From Mucilaginibacter limnophilus (GTDB taxonomy: Bacteria; Bacteroidota; Bacteroidia; Sphingobacteriales; Sphingobacteriaceae): 64,000 nt of DNA. A program made the position numbers and the translations under genes. The first letter of the stretch is position 1. The number at the start of each line of letters is the position of its first letter. Positions 42,482 through 50,052 of this stretch are shown piece after piece. The notes below the pieces were generated by a model that was not told the origin of the DNA, did no database searches, and saw nothing but the letters and a program-made list of their open reading frames with translations. The DNA lies in contig NZ_SACK01000002.1 of NCBI RefSeq assembly GCF_004005815.1, positions 310,001 to 374,000 of the forward strand, given 5' to 3'.

Positions 42482-43540
42482 TCAATCAAGATCAAACCTG
42501 CTCTCTTTTTGCCGTTTTACATAAAGTTCGTCAACCAGTACAATAACGGTTGCAAGTATTGGGGTGGCTAATAATATACCCAATACACCTGATAAAGTAC
42601 CCATTAATACCTGGCTGATGATGGTTAACGCGGGCGGAAGGTCTATCATGCGCTTTTGTACCATCGGCGTAATAATATTACTTTCGAGTATTTGAATCAG
42701 GATGTACATAACAGCTACAATAATAGCTGTGTTGGTGCTGTCTACTAAACCGAGTAATACCGCGGGTATCATCGCCATTAACGGACCAAAATTCGGAATG
42801 AAGTTGAGCAAGCCTGCAAGCAAGGCCAGTGTAAGTGCCATTGGTATTCCTAAAATACTCAGCCCTATAAAAGACAAAGTAGCGATAAGACACATAGCCA
42901 GCAGCATACCTTTCAACCATCCTTTTAGTACAAGACTAAGTCTGTTTATAACTCCTTTGGCCATTTCTTTGCCACCCGGTGGGACAAGTTTTATAATGCC
43001 ATTCTTGTAAAGCGAGGGGCTTACCGTAAAAAATATTCCCAGGAAAAGAATAATATATAAATCGCCAATTACGCCAAAGCTGGTACTAAAAAAGCTTTGC
43101 GCTGTACTCATCAGCTTCGATGTATCGTACCCTTGTATATTTTCGAGCGCTTTTGAACCCCACTCTGTCTGGCTGAGCTTTGTTTGAGCGGCGGCTATCA
43201 TTTTTGGAAAGTCACCTTTTAGCGCTTGCACCTGTGCCTGTATAGTATTACCCATAAACCAGAAAAGTAATCCCATAAGTAAGAAAGTACCGGGCACCGC
43301 TACCAACATACACCACCTGCGGCGCCATTTTGTAAGACGTTGTATAAGGTCGCCTAAGCCGTTAAAAAACACAGCTATCAGCGTACCGGCAAACACCATC
43401 AGCAGTACGTTAAAAGCAACTCGTAATATCAATATCAGGCAAACTGATAGGGCAAGTATGCCCACTACTATCCACACCTTGTGCGCAAACGAAAGTTCGT
43501 CGTCGGTTTTGCCTGTCGGTCTGTTTCTTAAATCGCTCAT
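42482..43540 (-). CDS. AI-2E family membrane transporter
   Basis: 352-residue permease of the AI-2E (TqsA/YdiK/PerM) family. Around eight membrane helices: a pair near 25-45 and 47-70, one near 75-95, a long soluble part (residues 100-150), and a C-terminal set from about 155. Family motifs include LLAGLLNFIPNFGPLMAMIPA (near 240-262) and SNIITPMVQKRMIDLPP. Members export or exchange small solutes or Na+; actual AI-2 transport is not shown for most. Alone on its strand; divergent from the Crp-type gene. Confidence 0.9.
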   Translation of the reverse strand: MSDLRNRPTGKTDDELSFAHKVWIVVGILALSVCLILILRVAFNVLLMVFAGTLIAVFFNGLGDLIQRLTKWRRRWCMLVAVPGTFLLMGLLFWFMGNTIQAQVQALKGDFPKMIAAAQTKLSQTEWGSKALENIQGYDTSKLMSTAQSFFSTSFGVIGDLYIILFLGIFFTVSPSLYKNGIIKLVPPGGKEMAKGVINRLSLVLKGWLKGMLLAMCLIATLSFIGLSILGIPMALTLALLAGLLNFIPNFGPLMAMIPAVLLGLVDSTNTAIIVAVMYILIQILESNIITPMVQKRMIDLPPALTIISQVLMGTLSGVLGILLATPILATVIVLVDELYVKRQKESRFDLD

Positions 43541-43589
43541 ATTCTACCGTATCAATAGCATTTATAGCTTATTTGTTTGGATATTAAAA

Positions 43590-43597
43590 TATATTTG
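43590..43597 (+). promoter_or_regulatory. Candidate -7 box for the Crp-type gene
   Basis: TATATTTG, 19 nt before the ATG at 43617. TTTG words upstream are too close (14 nt) to be a standard -33 box. Confidence 0.45.
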
Positions 43598-43616
43598 AAG
43601 CAGTCATTAAGCTCCG

Positions 43617-44207
43617 ATGATCGACCCTGAGAAAATAAAGCAGTTTGTAAGCTTATTTAAAGAATTAAGCTTTAACGATGTTGTGCGCTTGTTTGGCTTA
43701 TTTAAAATGCGCCGCTTGCGGGCAGGCGAGGTATTTGTTCTGGAAGGATCACAATACAGCAAACTTGCTTACATACAAAAAGGGCTGATACGCGCTTATA
43801 CAGTTAAGCCTAACGGCGACGAAATAACCGTTATTATGCGTTGGGAAGATCAGTTTTTTGCTTCGCACGATTATGTGATCCATCGCAATACGTCAAAATA
43901 TAATTACCAGGCTGTTGAAGGCACTATTCTTTTTGAGATCAATTATGATGAGGCACAAAAGATATTTGAAAAGCATCCTGGTTTTGCTGAAGCACGGAAT
44001 GTTATCCTCTTAAATATGCTTGGCGATTCGCTGGCACGTGTTGAGGCATTCGTGCTGCTTAGTCCAGAAGAGCGCTATGTCAAACTTATTAAAGACAAAC
44101 CAAATCTTATCAACCGTGTTCCGGATAAATACATAGCCACTATGCTGGGTGTTACGCCGGTGTCATTAAGTCGAATCCGCAAGCGGATTGCCTCAGTTAA
44201 GCATTAA
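43617..44207 (+). CDS. Crp/Fnr-family transcription regulator
   Basis: 196 residues. N-terminal cyclic-nucleotide-binding-type barrel (LRAGEVFVLEGSQYSKLAYIQKGLIRAYTV; DEITVIMRWEDQFFAS) and a C-terminal helix-turn-helix (DKYIATMLGVTPVSLSRIRKRI). There are no cysteines, so it is not an FNR-type iron-sulfur sensor, and the cAMP-binding Arg-Ser pair is not evident. It belongs to the large set of Bacteroidota Crp-like regulators of unknown ligand. The fatty acid hydroxylase gene follows 65 bp downstream on the same strand and may be a target or operon partner. Confidence 0.9.
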   Translation: MIDPEKIKQFVSLFKELSFNDVVRLFGLFKMRRLRAGEVFVLEGSQYSKLAYIQKGLIRAYTVKPNGDEITVIMRWEDQFFASHDYVIHRNTSKYNYQAVEGTILFEINYDEAQKIFEKHPGFAEARNVILLNMLGDSLARVEAFVLLSPEERYVKLIKDKPNLINRVPDKYIATMLGVTPVSLSRIRKRIASVKH

Positions 44208-44272
44208 TTATCCTTTGTTAATTTTTAAGCGGAGCCCTCGTGGTAAATTTGCTGTACAAGCATACCACACTA

Positions 44273-45076
44273 ATGGAACAGTTGTCAGCAGTATATTTTA
44301 AACTACTTAGCCTTACACTGGCACGGTATTTTATTATAGCCGGCGTATTTTTCATTCTATACTACGTATTTAAGCCGGCGCGGGCATTCAAGAATAAAAT
44401 ACAGACACGATATGCGCAAAAGAAAGATTTTTTACGTGAGATAGGGCATTCTGTACAGACAAGCTTTATACTGGCAGGCGTTGGTGTATTCGCACTTTTT
44501 CTATCAGCTAAAGGTTATACAAAAGTATATCACCAGCTTACTACGGCCGACTGGTGGTATGTACCGCTCAGCCTTGCCATAAGCCTGATCATCCACGATA
44601 CATATTTTTACTGGATGCACAGGGTTTTGCACCATCCTGCTGTGTTTAAATACGCGCATCTTGTGCATCATAAATCAACGACGCCGTCACCATGGGCAGC
44701 TTATTCATTTCATATACTCGAGGCCGTAGCCGAAGGTTTAGTACTGCTAATCATTGTGCTGGTATTACCGGTACATAAGCTTACTATTGCTTTATTTATC
44801 CTGTTCGGATTTATCATCAACGTTTACGGACACCTGGGTTATGAGATAGCGCCGCGAAGGTTCCGTAATTCGATATTGTTTGAAATATTCAATTCATCTG
44901 TGTATCACAATCTGCATCACAGCAAGTTCAGAGGTAACTACGGCTTATATTTCCGTTTATGGGACAGGCTGATGAAAACCGAAAACCCTGATTATGTGAA
45001 AGAATATGATAAGATACAGGCTAAACGCTTTGAATCTCGGGTAGAGCAGGGCCGGAACCTACCCCTGCTTCAATAA
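44273..45076 (+). CDS. Sterol desaturase / fatty acid hydroxylase family protein
   Basis: 267-residue di-iron membrane enzyme. I use the ATG at 44273 (MEQLSAVYF); a GTG 11 codons earlier is open but less likely. Histidine boxes: HDTYFYWMHRVLHH, HLVHHKSTTPSPW and HNLHHSKFRGNYG, the eight-His metal site of this superfamily. Four to five membrane helices. It may hydroxylate or desaturate a lipid such as a sphingolipid, carotenoid or acyl chain; the sequence does not decide. It may take electrons from a reductase such as the one at 14718, but that is speculation. Confidence 0.88.
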   Translation: MEQLSAVYFKLLSLTLARYFIIAGVFFILYYVFKPARAFKNKIQTRYAQKKDFLREIGHSVQTSFILAGVGVFALFLSAKGYTKVYHQLTTADWWYVPLSLAISLIIHDTYFYWMHRVLHHPAVFKYAHLVHHKSTTPSPWAAYSFHILEAVAEGLVLLIIVLVLPVHKLTIALFILFGFIINVYGHLGYEIAPRRFRNSILFEIFNSSVYHNLHHSKFRGNYGLYFRLWDRLMKTENPDYVKEYDKIQAKRFESRVEQGRNLPLLQ

Positions 45077-45127
45077 CACTTGTACCTTCCAAATAAATTA
45101 AACTATATTTTTTTACACTACTAACCA

Positions 45128-45154
45128 ATGGGTAGCCGCACAAAGCGGCCCCAT
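45128..45154. repeat. Imperfect hairpin between two convergent genes
   Basis: Stem GCCGC-ACAAA-GCGGC with outer ATGGG / CCCAT and a 2-nt bulge, in the gap between the hydroxylase and MFS stops. No T-run, so its role as terminator is uncertain. Confidence 0.45.
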
Positions 45155-45168
45155 GGTAGTGGTAAACT

Positions 45169-46458
45169 TTAAATTACTTCATTCAGGTTATCGTAACTTT
45201 CAACGGGCGACAGGTTAACCGGCTTGGCAGCTTTTGCTTTAACCATCTGGCTCACTTTGTAAACCAGGTACAGACATATTGCTATAGCGGCGCACACTAC
45301 GTAACCCAAAATATCATAATGTTGCAGCGGACCAAACTTATTAGGTTGTGTTACAATAAGTCCGGCGGCTATGGCGGCAATACCGCCCGCCATTTGCTGC
45401 AATGAGGCGTTTACACTCATGAATGCCCCACGATTGGCCATATCGGGTATCGCAGTAGTAAGCGCGGTTGACGGAATAATGCGACCCATGATACCCATAA
45501 ACATGATCATGTTAATTACAACCACTTCCCATAGCGGTATGGGCGGCAGGTGGGTATAGATCACGATCATGATAGCGGCAATTACCGAACCTACGGCAAA
45601 CAGCGTAAACTTATCGTATTTATCGCTCAGCTTGCCAATCAATGGCATGATAACGATTGATCCCATCCCGCTGAAAAAGAACACACTAAGTAATTGCTCT
45701 TGTGATATCTTGATATTGTTGATAAGATACGCGCTGCCGAAAGGCATCATCATAAAGCCGCCAACTGATAGTAAAGCTGTTGCCAGGAAACCCAGCTGAT
45801 GGCTTTTATTAGTAAGCGCATGCCACAGGTGTAAAAATGCTGATTTGTCGGTTTGCAGTTTCAGGTGACCGGTAATAGATTGCATTTTCAACAACACAAC
45901 AGTACCAATAACTACTGCCAAAACCACAATCATCAGGAACGGCGCGTGCCATCCCCAAATGTTTGAAAAGTAAAGCGCTATCGGAATACCCAGTATTTGG
46001 CTCGCAGCAAAGCCCATTTGCACTACGCCCATTACCCTTCCGCGTTGGTTTATTTCAAACACATCGGTAACAATAGCCAGCGATATCGCGCCGATAACTC
46101 CGCCGAACAGGCCGGTAACTGTGCGTGCGGCAAGCAGCGTCCAGAAATTATTAGCCAAAGCGCAGCTTAGTGTACCAATAATAAAGCCGGTATAAAAGAA
46201 CAACAACAGCCTTTTACGGTCAAATTTATCGGCAAAGCCGGCCGCCATAAGGCCTGATGCACCGGCGCTGAACGCATATGATGATACCACCCAGCCAAAC
46301 TGGGCGGTTGAGATATTTAATGATTTCATCAGGATGTCTCCAAGAGGAGACAATACCATAAAATCCAATACCACGGTAAACTGCAGCAGCGCAAGTAACG
46401 CTATCAGCAAAACCTGGTAAGAAGTGAACGGTTTAGTTGTGTTTTGTTCAGGTGTCAT
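45169..46458 (-). CDS. MFS transporter (drug-efflux type)
   Basis: 429-residue major facilitator with 12 predicted helices. Helix 1 region TVVLDFMVLSPLGDILMKSLNI, loop 2-3 GFADKFDRKRLLLFFYTGF (the MFS A motif G-x-x-x-D-R-x-x-R/K) and helix 5 GGVIGAISLAIVTDVFE. Loop 8-9 repeats the pattern (GKLSDKYDKFTLF). Likely exports a drug or metabolite by proton antiport; substrate unknown. Third gene of a TetR-small protein-MFS operon, 12 bp after the 78-aa gene, so probably released by the repressor in response to its ligand. Confidence 0.9.
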   Translation of the reverse strand: MTPEQNTTKPFTSYQVLLIALLALLQFTVVLDFMVLSPLGDILMKSLNISTAQFGWVVSSYAFSAGASGLMAAGFADKFDRKRLLLFFYTGFIIGTLSCALANNFWTLLAARTVTGLFGGVIGAISLAIVTDVFEINQRGRVMGVVQMGFAASQILGIPIALYFSNIWGWHAPFLMIVVLAVVIGTVVLLKMQSITGHLKLQTDKSAFLHLWHALTNKSHQLGFLATALLSVGGFMMMPFGSAYLINNIKISQEQLLSVFFFSGMGSIVIMPLIGKLSDKYDKFTLFAVGSVIAAIMIVIYTHLPPIPLWEVVVINMIMFMGIMGRIIPSTALTTAIPDMANRGAFMSVNASLQQMAGGIAAIAAGLIVTQPNKFGPLQHYDILGYVVCAAIAICLYLVYKVSQMVKAKAAKPVNLSPVESYDNLNEVI

Positions 46459-46469
46459 TAGTATAAAAA

Positions 46470-46706
46470 TTAAAGTAGTTCAACACACAGGTAACCTTTC
46501 TGGTTAACCAGTTCAATGATATACGGTGCGCTTAGCCCATTGGTAACAACACGAAGCACTTTATCACAATCATCAAGGTCAACATGCCATTGCTCAATGC
46601 TTTCATGTTCATCAAGCACGCAAGTGACATTATGCCTGTCGGCTTCGGTTAATATGCTGGTTTTAAATACCAGTACGTTGTTTGGTTCGGTTGGTTGGTC
46701 GGTCAT
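46470..46706 (-). CDS. Small protein in TetR-MFS operon, HMA-like fold suspected
   Basis: 78 residues between the TetR gene (25 bp) and the MFS gene (12 bp). The pattern VLVFKTSILTEADRHNVTCVLDEH, IEQWHVDLDDCDKVLRVVT and SAPYIIELVNQKGYLCVEL fits the beta-alpha-beta-beta-alpha-beta order of heavy-metal-associated (ferredoxin-like) domains. The usual CxxC metal pair is absent; Cys are single. So metal binding is doubtful. Too short to name; I keep it because position, spacing and composition are those of a true gene. Confidence 0.7.
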   Translation of the reverse strand: MTDQPTEPNNVLVFKTSILTEADRHNVTCVLDEHESIEQWHVDLDDCDKVLRVVTNGLSAPYIIELVNQKGYLCVELL

Positions 46707-46731
46707 AGGTTGTTTTCATTTATTGTTGTTA

Positions 46732-47331
46732 CTAAGCAGGTGTCTTCTTAAGCGCTTTTATCACCAGTTCGCACGTTTGTGACATTATTTCTTCGGTTAA
46801 CTTAAAATTCCTGCCTGCTATACTTTTTCCCTCATTATGAAAGCGTATCAGGTTGTACATAGGCGCATAAGCTACAGACCAGTATACTTCAAGCGGAAGA
46901 GGGTCTATTTCGCCACGCTCAATGGCATTATGCATAAACTTGCCCATTGCGTCTTTAAACTGGCTTACTATCGAGCCGTGTACTTTGTCCTGGTAAGTTG
47001 ACGAACGCAGCTGTTCAAAAAACACGGCACTCATCGGGTTCTCAAGCAGTTGTTTGGTGCGGCTGCGCCATTGCTGGCGGATGCCTTCGGCAAAAGGTAA
47101 TTCCGGATTGAAATCTGCCAGTATCTCATTGGTAAGCCGTGTCGCTTCCTCAATGGCCACCTGCACTATCAGGTCGTCCTTATCTTTATAATAGATGTAT
47201 ATTGTAGCTACCGAAATACCACAGGCTTTTGCCAGTTTATTGACACTAAAGCCCTCAAAGCCATCTTTTACCAAAAGCTCAATTGCTTTTTGTTTTACCA
47301 GTTGCTGCTTATCAGCATCCCTGTTACGCAT
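46732..47331 (-). CDS. TetR-family repressor
   Basis: 199 residues. N-terminal helix-turn-helix: AIELLVKDGFEGFSVNKLAKACGISVATIYIYYKDKDDLI (14-53). The C-terminal ligand domain has PMSAVFFEQLRSS and YWSVAYAPMYNLIRF. First gene of the operon with the 78-aa protein and MFS pump, so it most likely represses this operon and itself. A 14-bp palindrome lies 28 bp upstream. Confidence 0.92.
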   Translation of the reverse strand: MRNRDADKQQLVKQKAIELLVKDGFEGFSVNKLAKACGISVATIYIYYKDKDDLIVQVAIEEATRLTNEILADFNPELPFAEGIRQQWRSRTKQLLENPMSAVFFEQLRSSTYQDKVHGSIVSQFKDAMGKFMHNAIERGEIDPLPLEVYWSVAYAPMYNLIRFHNEGKSIAGRNFKLTEEIMSQTCELVIKALKKTPA

Positions 47332-47351
47332 GTGTTATTACTATCATGCAT

Positions 47352-47359
47352 CAAAAATA
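47352..47359 (-). promoter_or_regulatory. Candidate -7 box for the tetR operon
   Basis: Minus strand TATTTTTG, 20 nt before the ATG at 47331, directly next to the palindrome at 47360-47373. Confidence 0.5.
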
Positions 47360-47373
47360 AATGAATATTCATT
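47360..47373. promoter_or_regulatory. Likely TetR operator
   Basis: Perfect 14-bp palindrome AATGAATATTCATT between the -7 and the expected -33 region. Size and symmetry are those of TetR-family operators, and binding there would block the promoter. Confidence 0.6.
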
Positions 47374-47415
47374 CACTTAAAGAATTTATTTTAAATTCTT
47401 GTAAATAAGTGGTTT

Positions 47416-50001
47416 TTACTGAGTAACGCTATCACGTGGCGCTGGCGAATTGCCGTCAGGTGGTTTGTTGCGTGTAGTATCACGTACCGGTGGAACAGCG
47501 GGCATTATTACCGGAGCTGTATTTAACGTTCCATCAGCTACGCGGTTGCGGTTTACATCAGCCGAGTTTGACGGTACAACATTAATAACCGAATCCTTAG
47601 CTGCCCCCTGCTTTTTACCCGGGGTAACCTGCTGCATAACAGCCGGCGGATTGTTTGTGGCTGATGCAGGTTTGCCTTTAGCGGTAGATGTGTCCTGCTT
47701 TAATTTCTCGGCTGCGGCAGCTGCGGCTTTTTTCTTAGCTTCGGCAGCGGCTTCAGCCTGCGCAGCTATCCGGTTGGCAGCTTTTCGCCGTGCCGAATTG
47801 ATGATAACTTCTTTTGAAACCGGTCGTTCCTTGGGCTTCCATATAAAGCCTTTAAGTATCCGTTCATCCTCGGTAAACTTACCAAGAGGGCCGTATTTTA
47901 TATCAGGTTTCGACAGGAAAGTAAGGTTTGTAACCTTGTTGCTTTTCATCCGGATGCGCATACGGCTACTGAGTGATCGTTCCATACCACTGATCTTTTT
48001 CGTTGTACTATCCCTGGAGAAGTAAATACTCTCGGCATTGCCGTCCACATACATTAGTTCGAGCCGGCTTTCACGGAAAAAGCCTCTCATTTTTTTGCCG
48101 CCCACCTGGTTAAAGTGCGTGGAATCGTTCTGCTCGACATTTACAATGAAGGAATTAAGATAGATATCCATATTGTCCAGCTTCTTATTCTTCATCTGGA
48201 GGTTTATGGTATCGCCCGATAGCTGCGAACCCTGCGTCCACATCATTGGTTTAATGTAGCAGCGTATGGTTGAATCGGCGTTGCTGTAGAACATCGAATC
48301 GGCTTTTGCCTGCAGGTCAGATTTAAAAATCTTTGCATCATGATATGCGCTAATTAGCCTTACGCGGCTGGTATCGCTAAGCTTAACTTTGGTTGTAAGG
48401 TAAACCGAATCTACCCTGCCCGGTTTATTACCCAATCTGGCTGAACTATCGGCAGCAGTTTTCTTTTTAACTGAGTCCTGTGCAACCTTTTTAATGGTCG
48501 CGCTGTCAACCTTAGGCGCAGGTAAAAAACCAAAGAAATCGCGGTGCAGGTAAGTAGTATCCCAGAAAATCTTATACGGCACACCTTCCAAAACTTTCGG
48601 CGCGGTTTTATATACTATCGATTTCTTTTCCGTGGCGCGCGAAGCAGTATCACGGACGTTGGCTGTACGGCGCTTTTCCTGAAGTATCTTCAGATTTTTG
48701 TACGTCATTATTTGCGTTTCCAGCGTATCGGCGCTCATATACACCGAATCAACTTTAACACGCTCGCCTTTCTCATTTATCCTGTAAACAGTTTTATTCG
48801 GCGGAATTTTGCCGTTGTTTTTGGTACTCGGCTTTTTGGGCGGGGTAACTGTAGGTTTTTTACCCGTCGTTGTTGCGGTGGTTGGCTTTTTATTTACTGC
48901 ACCCGGTGTACCTGCAGGTTTATTTATTACCGCCGAAGATGTGGCTTTTTTTACTATATCAGCCGGCAGGGGCTGTTTAGCTGAGGGAATAACCGCTTTC
49001 ACAGTATTCTTCACCGTATCAAAAGCAGGCATTTTCAGGCTGTCGGCTTTCAGGGTGTCTGTTTTTAATAATGGTGCTTTTTTTGTCGTGCTGTCGGTTG
49101 AAGTGGAATCTTTTTCTTCTGTCACCAGCACCACATAAGCGTTTTGGGTTACTACTGTGCGCTCGTCCTTTTTATAGTAGGTGCCCAGGTCGCCCTTCAA
49201 CACTACTTTTTGTTCCTTGTCTTCAAAAGTGATGTTTTTAACCGCGCGGCCATATCCTTTCAGCCTGTCGTAAAACAAGCTATCGCCTTTAAGTGATTTG
49301 GTGCCCTGCTTATATAAATTCTTTTTACCAAAGAAAGCCTGTTCTGTAATTGTATTGTACAAGCCGTTCTCGGTGTACAGGGTGTCTTTGTCTTTGGCCT
49401 TGCCGTAAATATTTGTCGGGCCGTAAAAGTATGAGATGCGTGACGTAGTGTTATATCGCATCGTATCGGTTTTTACTAACGCATCTGGTGTATTCAGGTT
49501 AACATCATACCTGAAATACGCATCACGTGAGTTGGCAAAGTAGTAGCCGTTCTTACTGGTTAGCGTATTGTCTTTATTAACCAGTTTACCGCCGCCGGTA
49601 TAGGTGCCTATTTTAGATGCCGTGTTGTAGGTAAGGTAATCGGTAGTCAGCGTTGCATCCTTATCAACCATGCGCACATTGTTGGTCAGGATAGCCGTTT
49701 TGGTGTTGCCGTTGTAGTTTAGTTTATCAGCATAAACATTAATAGTATCGCCTTGCTGTATGTTTACGTTGCCAAAAGCGTCGAACATGTTATCCTGCGG
49801 GTAAAAGTAAGCGCTGTCTGACCGCAATATGGAGTAATCCTGCTGAAAGGTTCCATTGAACACCTTTACTACGTCTTTACCGCCGCGTTTTATGCCCTCG
49901 CTCCTGTCCGAACGGATAAGCCGCACTTTCGACTGCTTTTGCTGCGCCATGGCAGCAATAACTGTCAGCAGTAAACACAAACTTAAAAGGCATTTCTTCA
50001 C
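47416..50001 (-). CDS. OstA-like (LptA/LptD N-domain) exported protein with linkers
   Basis: 861 residues starting at a GTG (50001, MKKCLLSLCLLLTVIAAMA signal peptide). From about residue 25 to 300 it has OstA/LptA-type beta-jellyroll repeats (FDAFGNVNIQQGDTINVYADKLNYNG; TYTGGGKLVNKDNTLTSKNGYYF), so it probably handles LPS in the periplasm. A 130-residue Thr/Pro/Lys-rich linker follows (KKPTTATTTGKKPTVTPPKK), then more OstA repeats (QGSQLSGDTINLQMKNKKLDNM) and a 130-residue C-terminal Ala/Lys and Pro-rich tail (AEAAAEAKKKAAAAAAEK). A -7 box lies 5 nt before the GTG. Divergent from tilS across 51 bp. Confidence 0.85.
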   Translation of the reverse strand: MKKCLLSLCLLLTVIAAMAQQKQSKVRLIRSDRSEGIKRGGKDVVKVFNGTFQQDYSILRSDSAYFYPQDNMFDAFGNVNIQQGDTINVYADKLNYNGNTKTAILTNNVRMVDKDATLTTDYLTYNTASKIGTYTGGGKLVNKDNTLTSKNGYYFANSRDAYFRYDVNLNTPDALVKTDTMRYNTTSRISYFYGPTNIYGKAKDKDTLYTENGLYNTITEQAFFGKKNLYKQGTKSLKGDSLFYDRLKGYGRAVKNITFEDKEQKVVLKGDLGTYYKKDERTVVTQNAYVVLVTEEKDSTSTDSTTKKAPLLKTDTLKADSLKMPAFDTVKNTVKAVIPSAKQPLPADIVKKATSSAVINKPAGTPGAVNKKPTTATTTGKKPTVTPPKKPSTKNNGKIPPNKTVYRINEKGERVKVDSVYMSADTLETQIMTYKNLKILQEKRRTANVRDTASRATEKKSIVYKTAPKVLEGVPYKIFWDTTYLHRDFFGFLPAPKVDSATIKKVAQDSVKKKTAADSSARLGNKPGRVDSVYLTTKVKLSDTSRVRLISAYHDAKIFKSDLQAKADSMFYSNADSTIRCYIKPMMWTQGSQLSGDTINLQMKNKKLDNMDIYLNSFIVNVEQNDSTHFNQVGGKKMRGFFRESRLELMYVDGNAESIYFSRDSTTKKISGMERSLSSRMRIRMKSNKVTNLTFLSKPDIKYGPLGKFTEDERILKGFIWKPKERPVSKEVIINSARRKAANRIAAQAEAAAEAKKKAAAAAAEKLKQDTSTAKGKPASATNNPPAVMQQVTPGKKQGAAKDSVINVVPSNSADVNRNRVADGTLNTAPVIMPAVPPVRDTTRNKPPDGNSPAPRDSVTQ

Positions 50002-50006
50002 GTTGG

Positions 50007-50014
50007 CAAAATTA
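50007..50014 (-). promoter_or_regulatory. -7 box 5 nt before the OstA-like gene
   Basis: Minus strand TAATTTTG, then 5 nt, then the GTG start at 50001. Predicts a leaderless mRNA starting with a non-ATG codon. Confidence 0.5.
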
Positions 50015-50018
50015 GTTT

Positions 50019-50048
50019 TTTGCGGGGCTTATTAAATTAATAATTTTG
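50019..50048 (+). promoter_or_regulatory. Promoter for tilS operon
   Basis: TTTG at 50019-50022, 18 nt, TAATTTTG at 50041-50048, then 4 nt to the tilS ATG at 50053. Near-consensus, predicts a leaderless mRNA. Confidence 0.7.
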
Positions 50049-50052
50049 ATGT

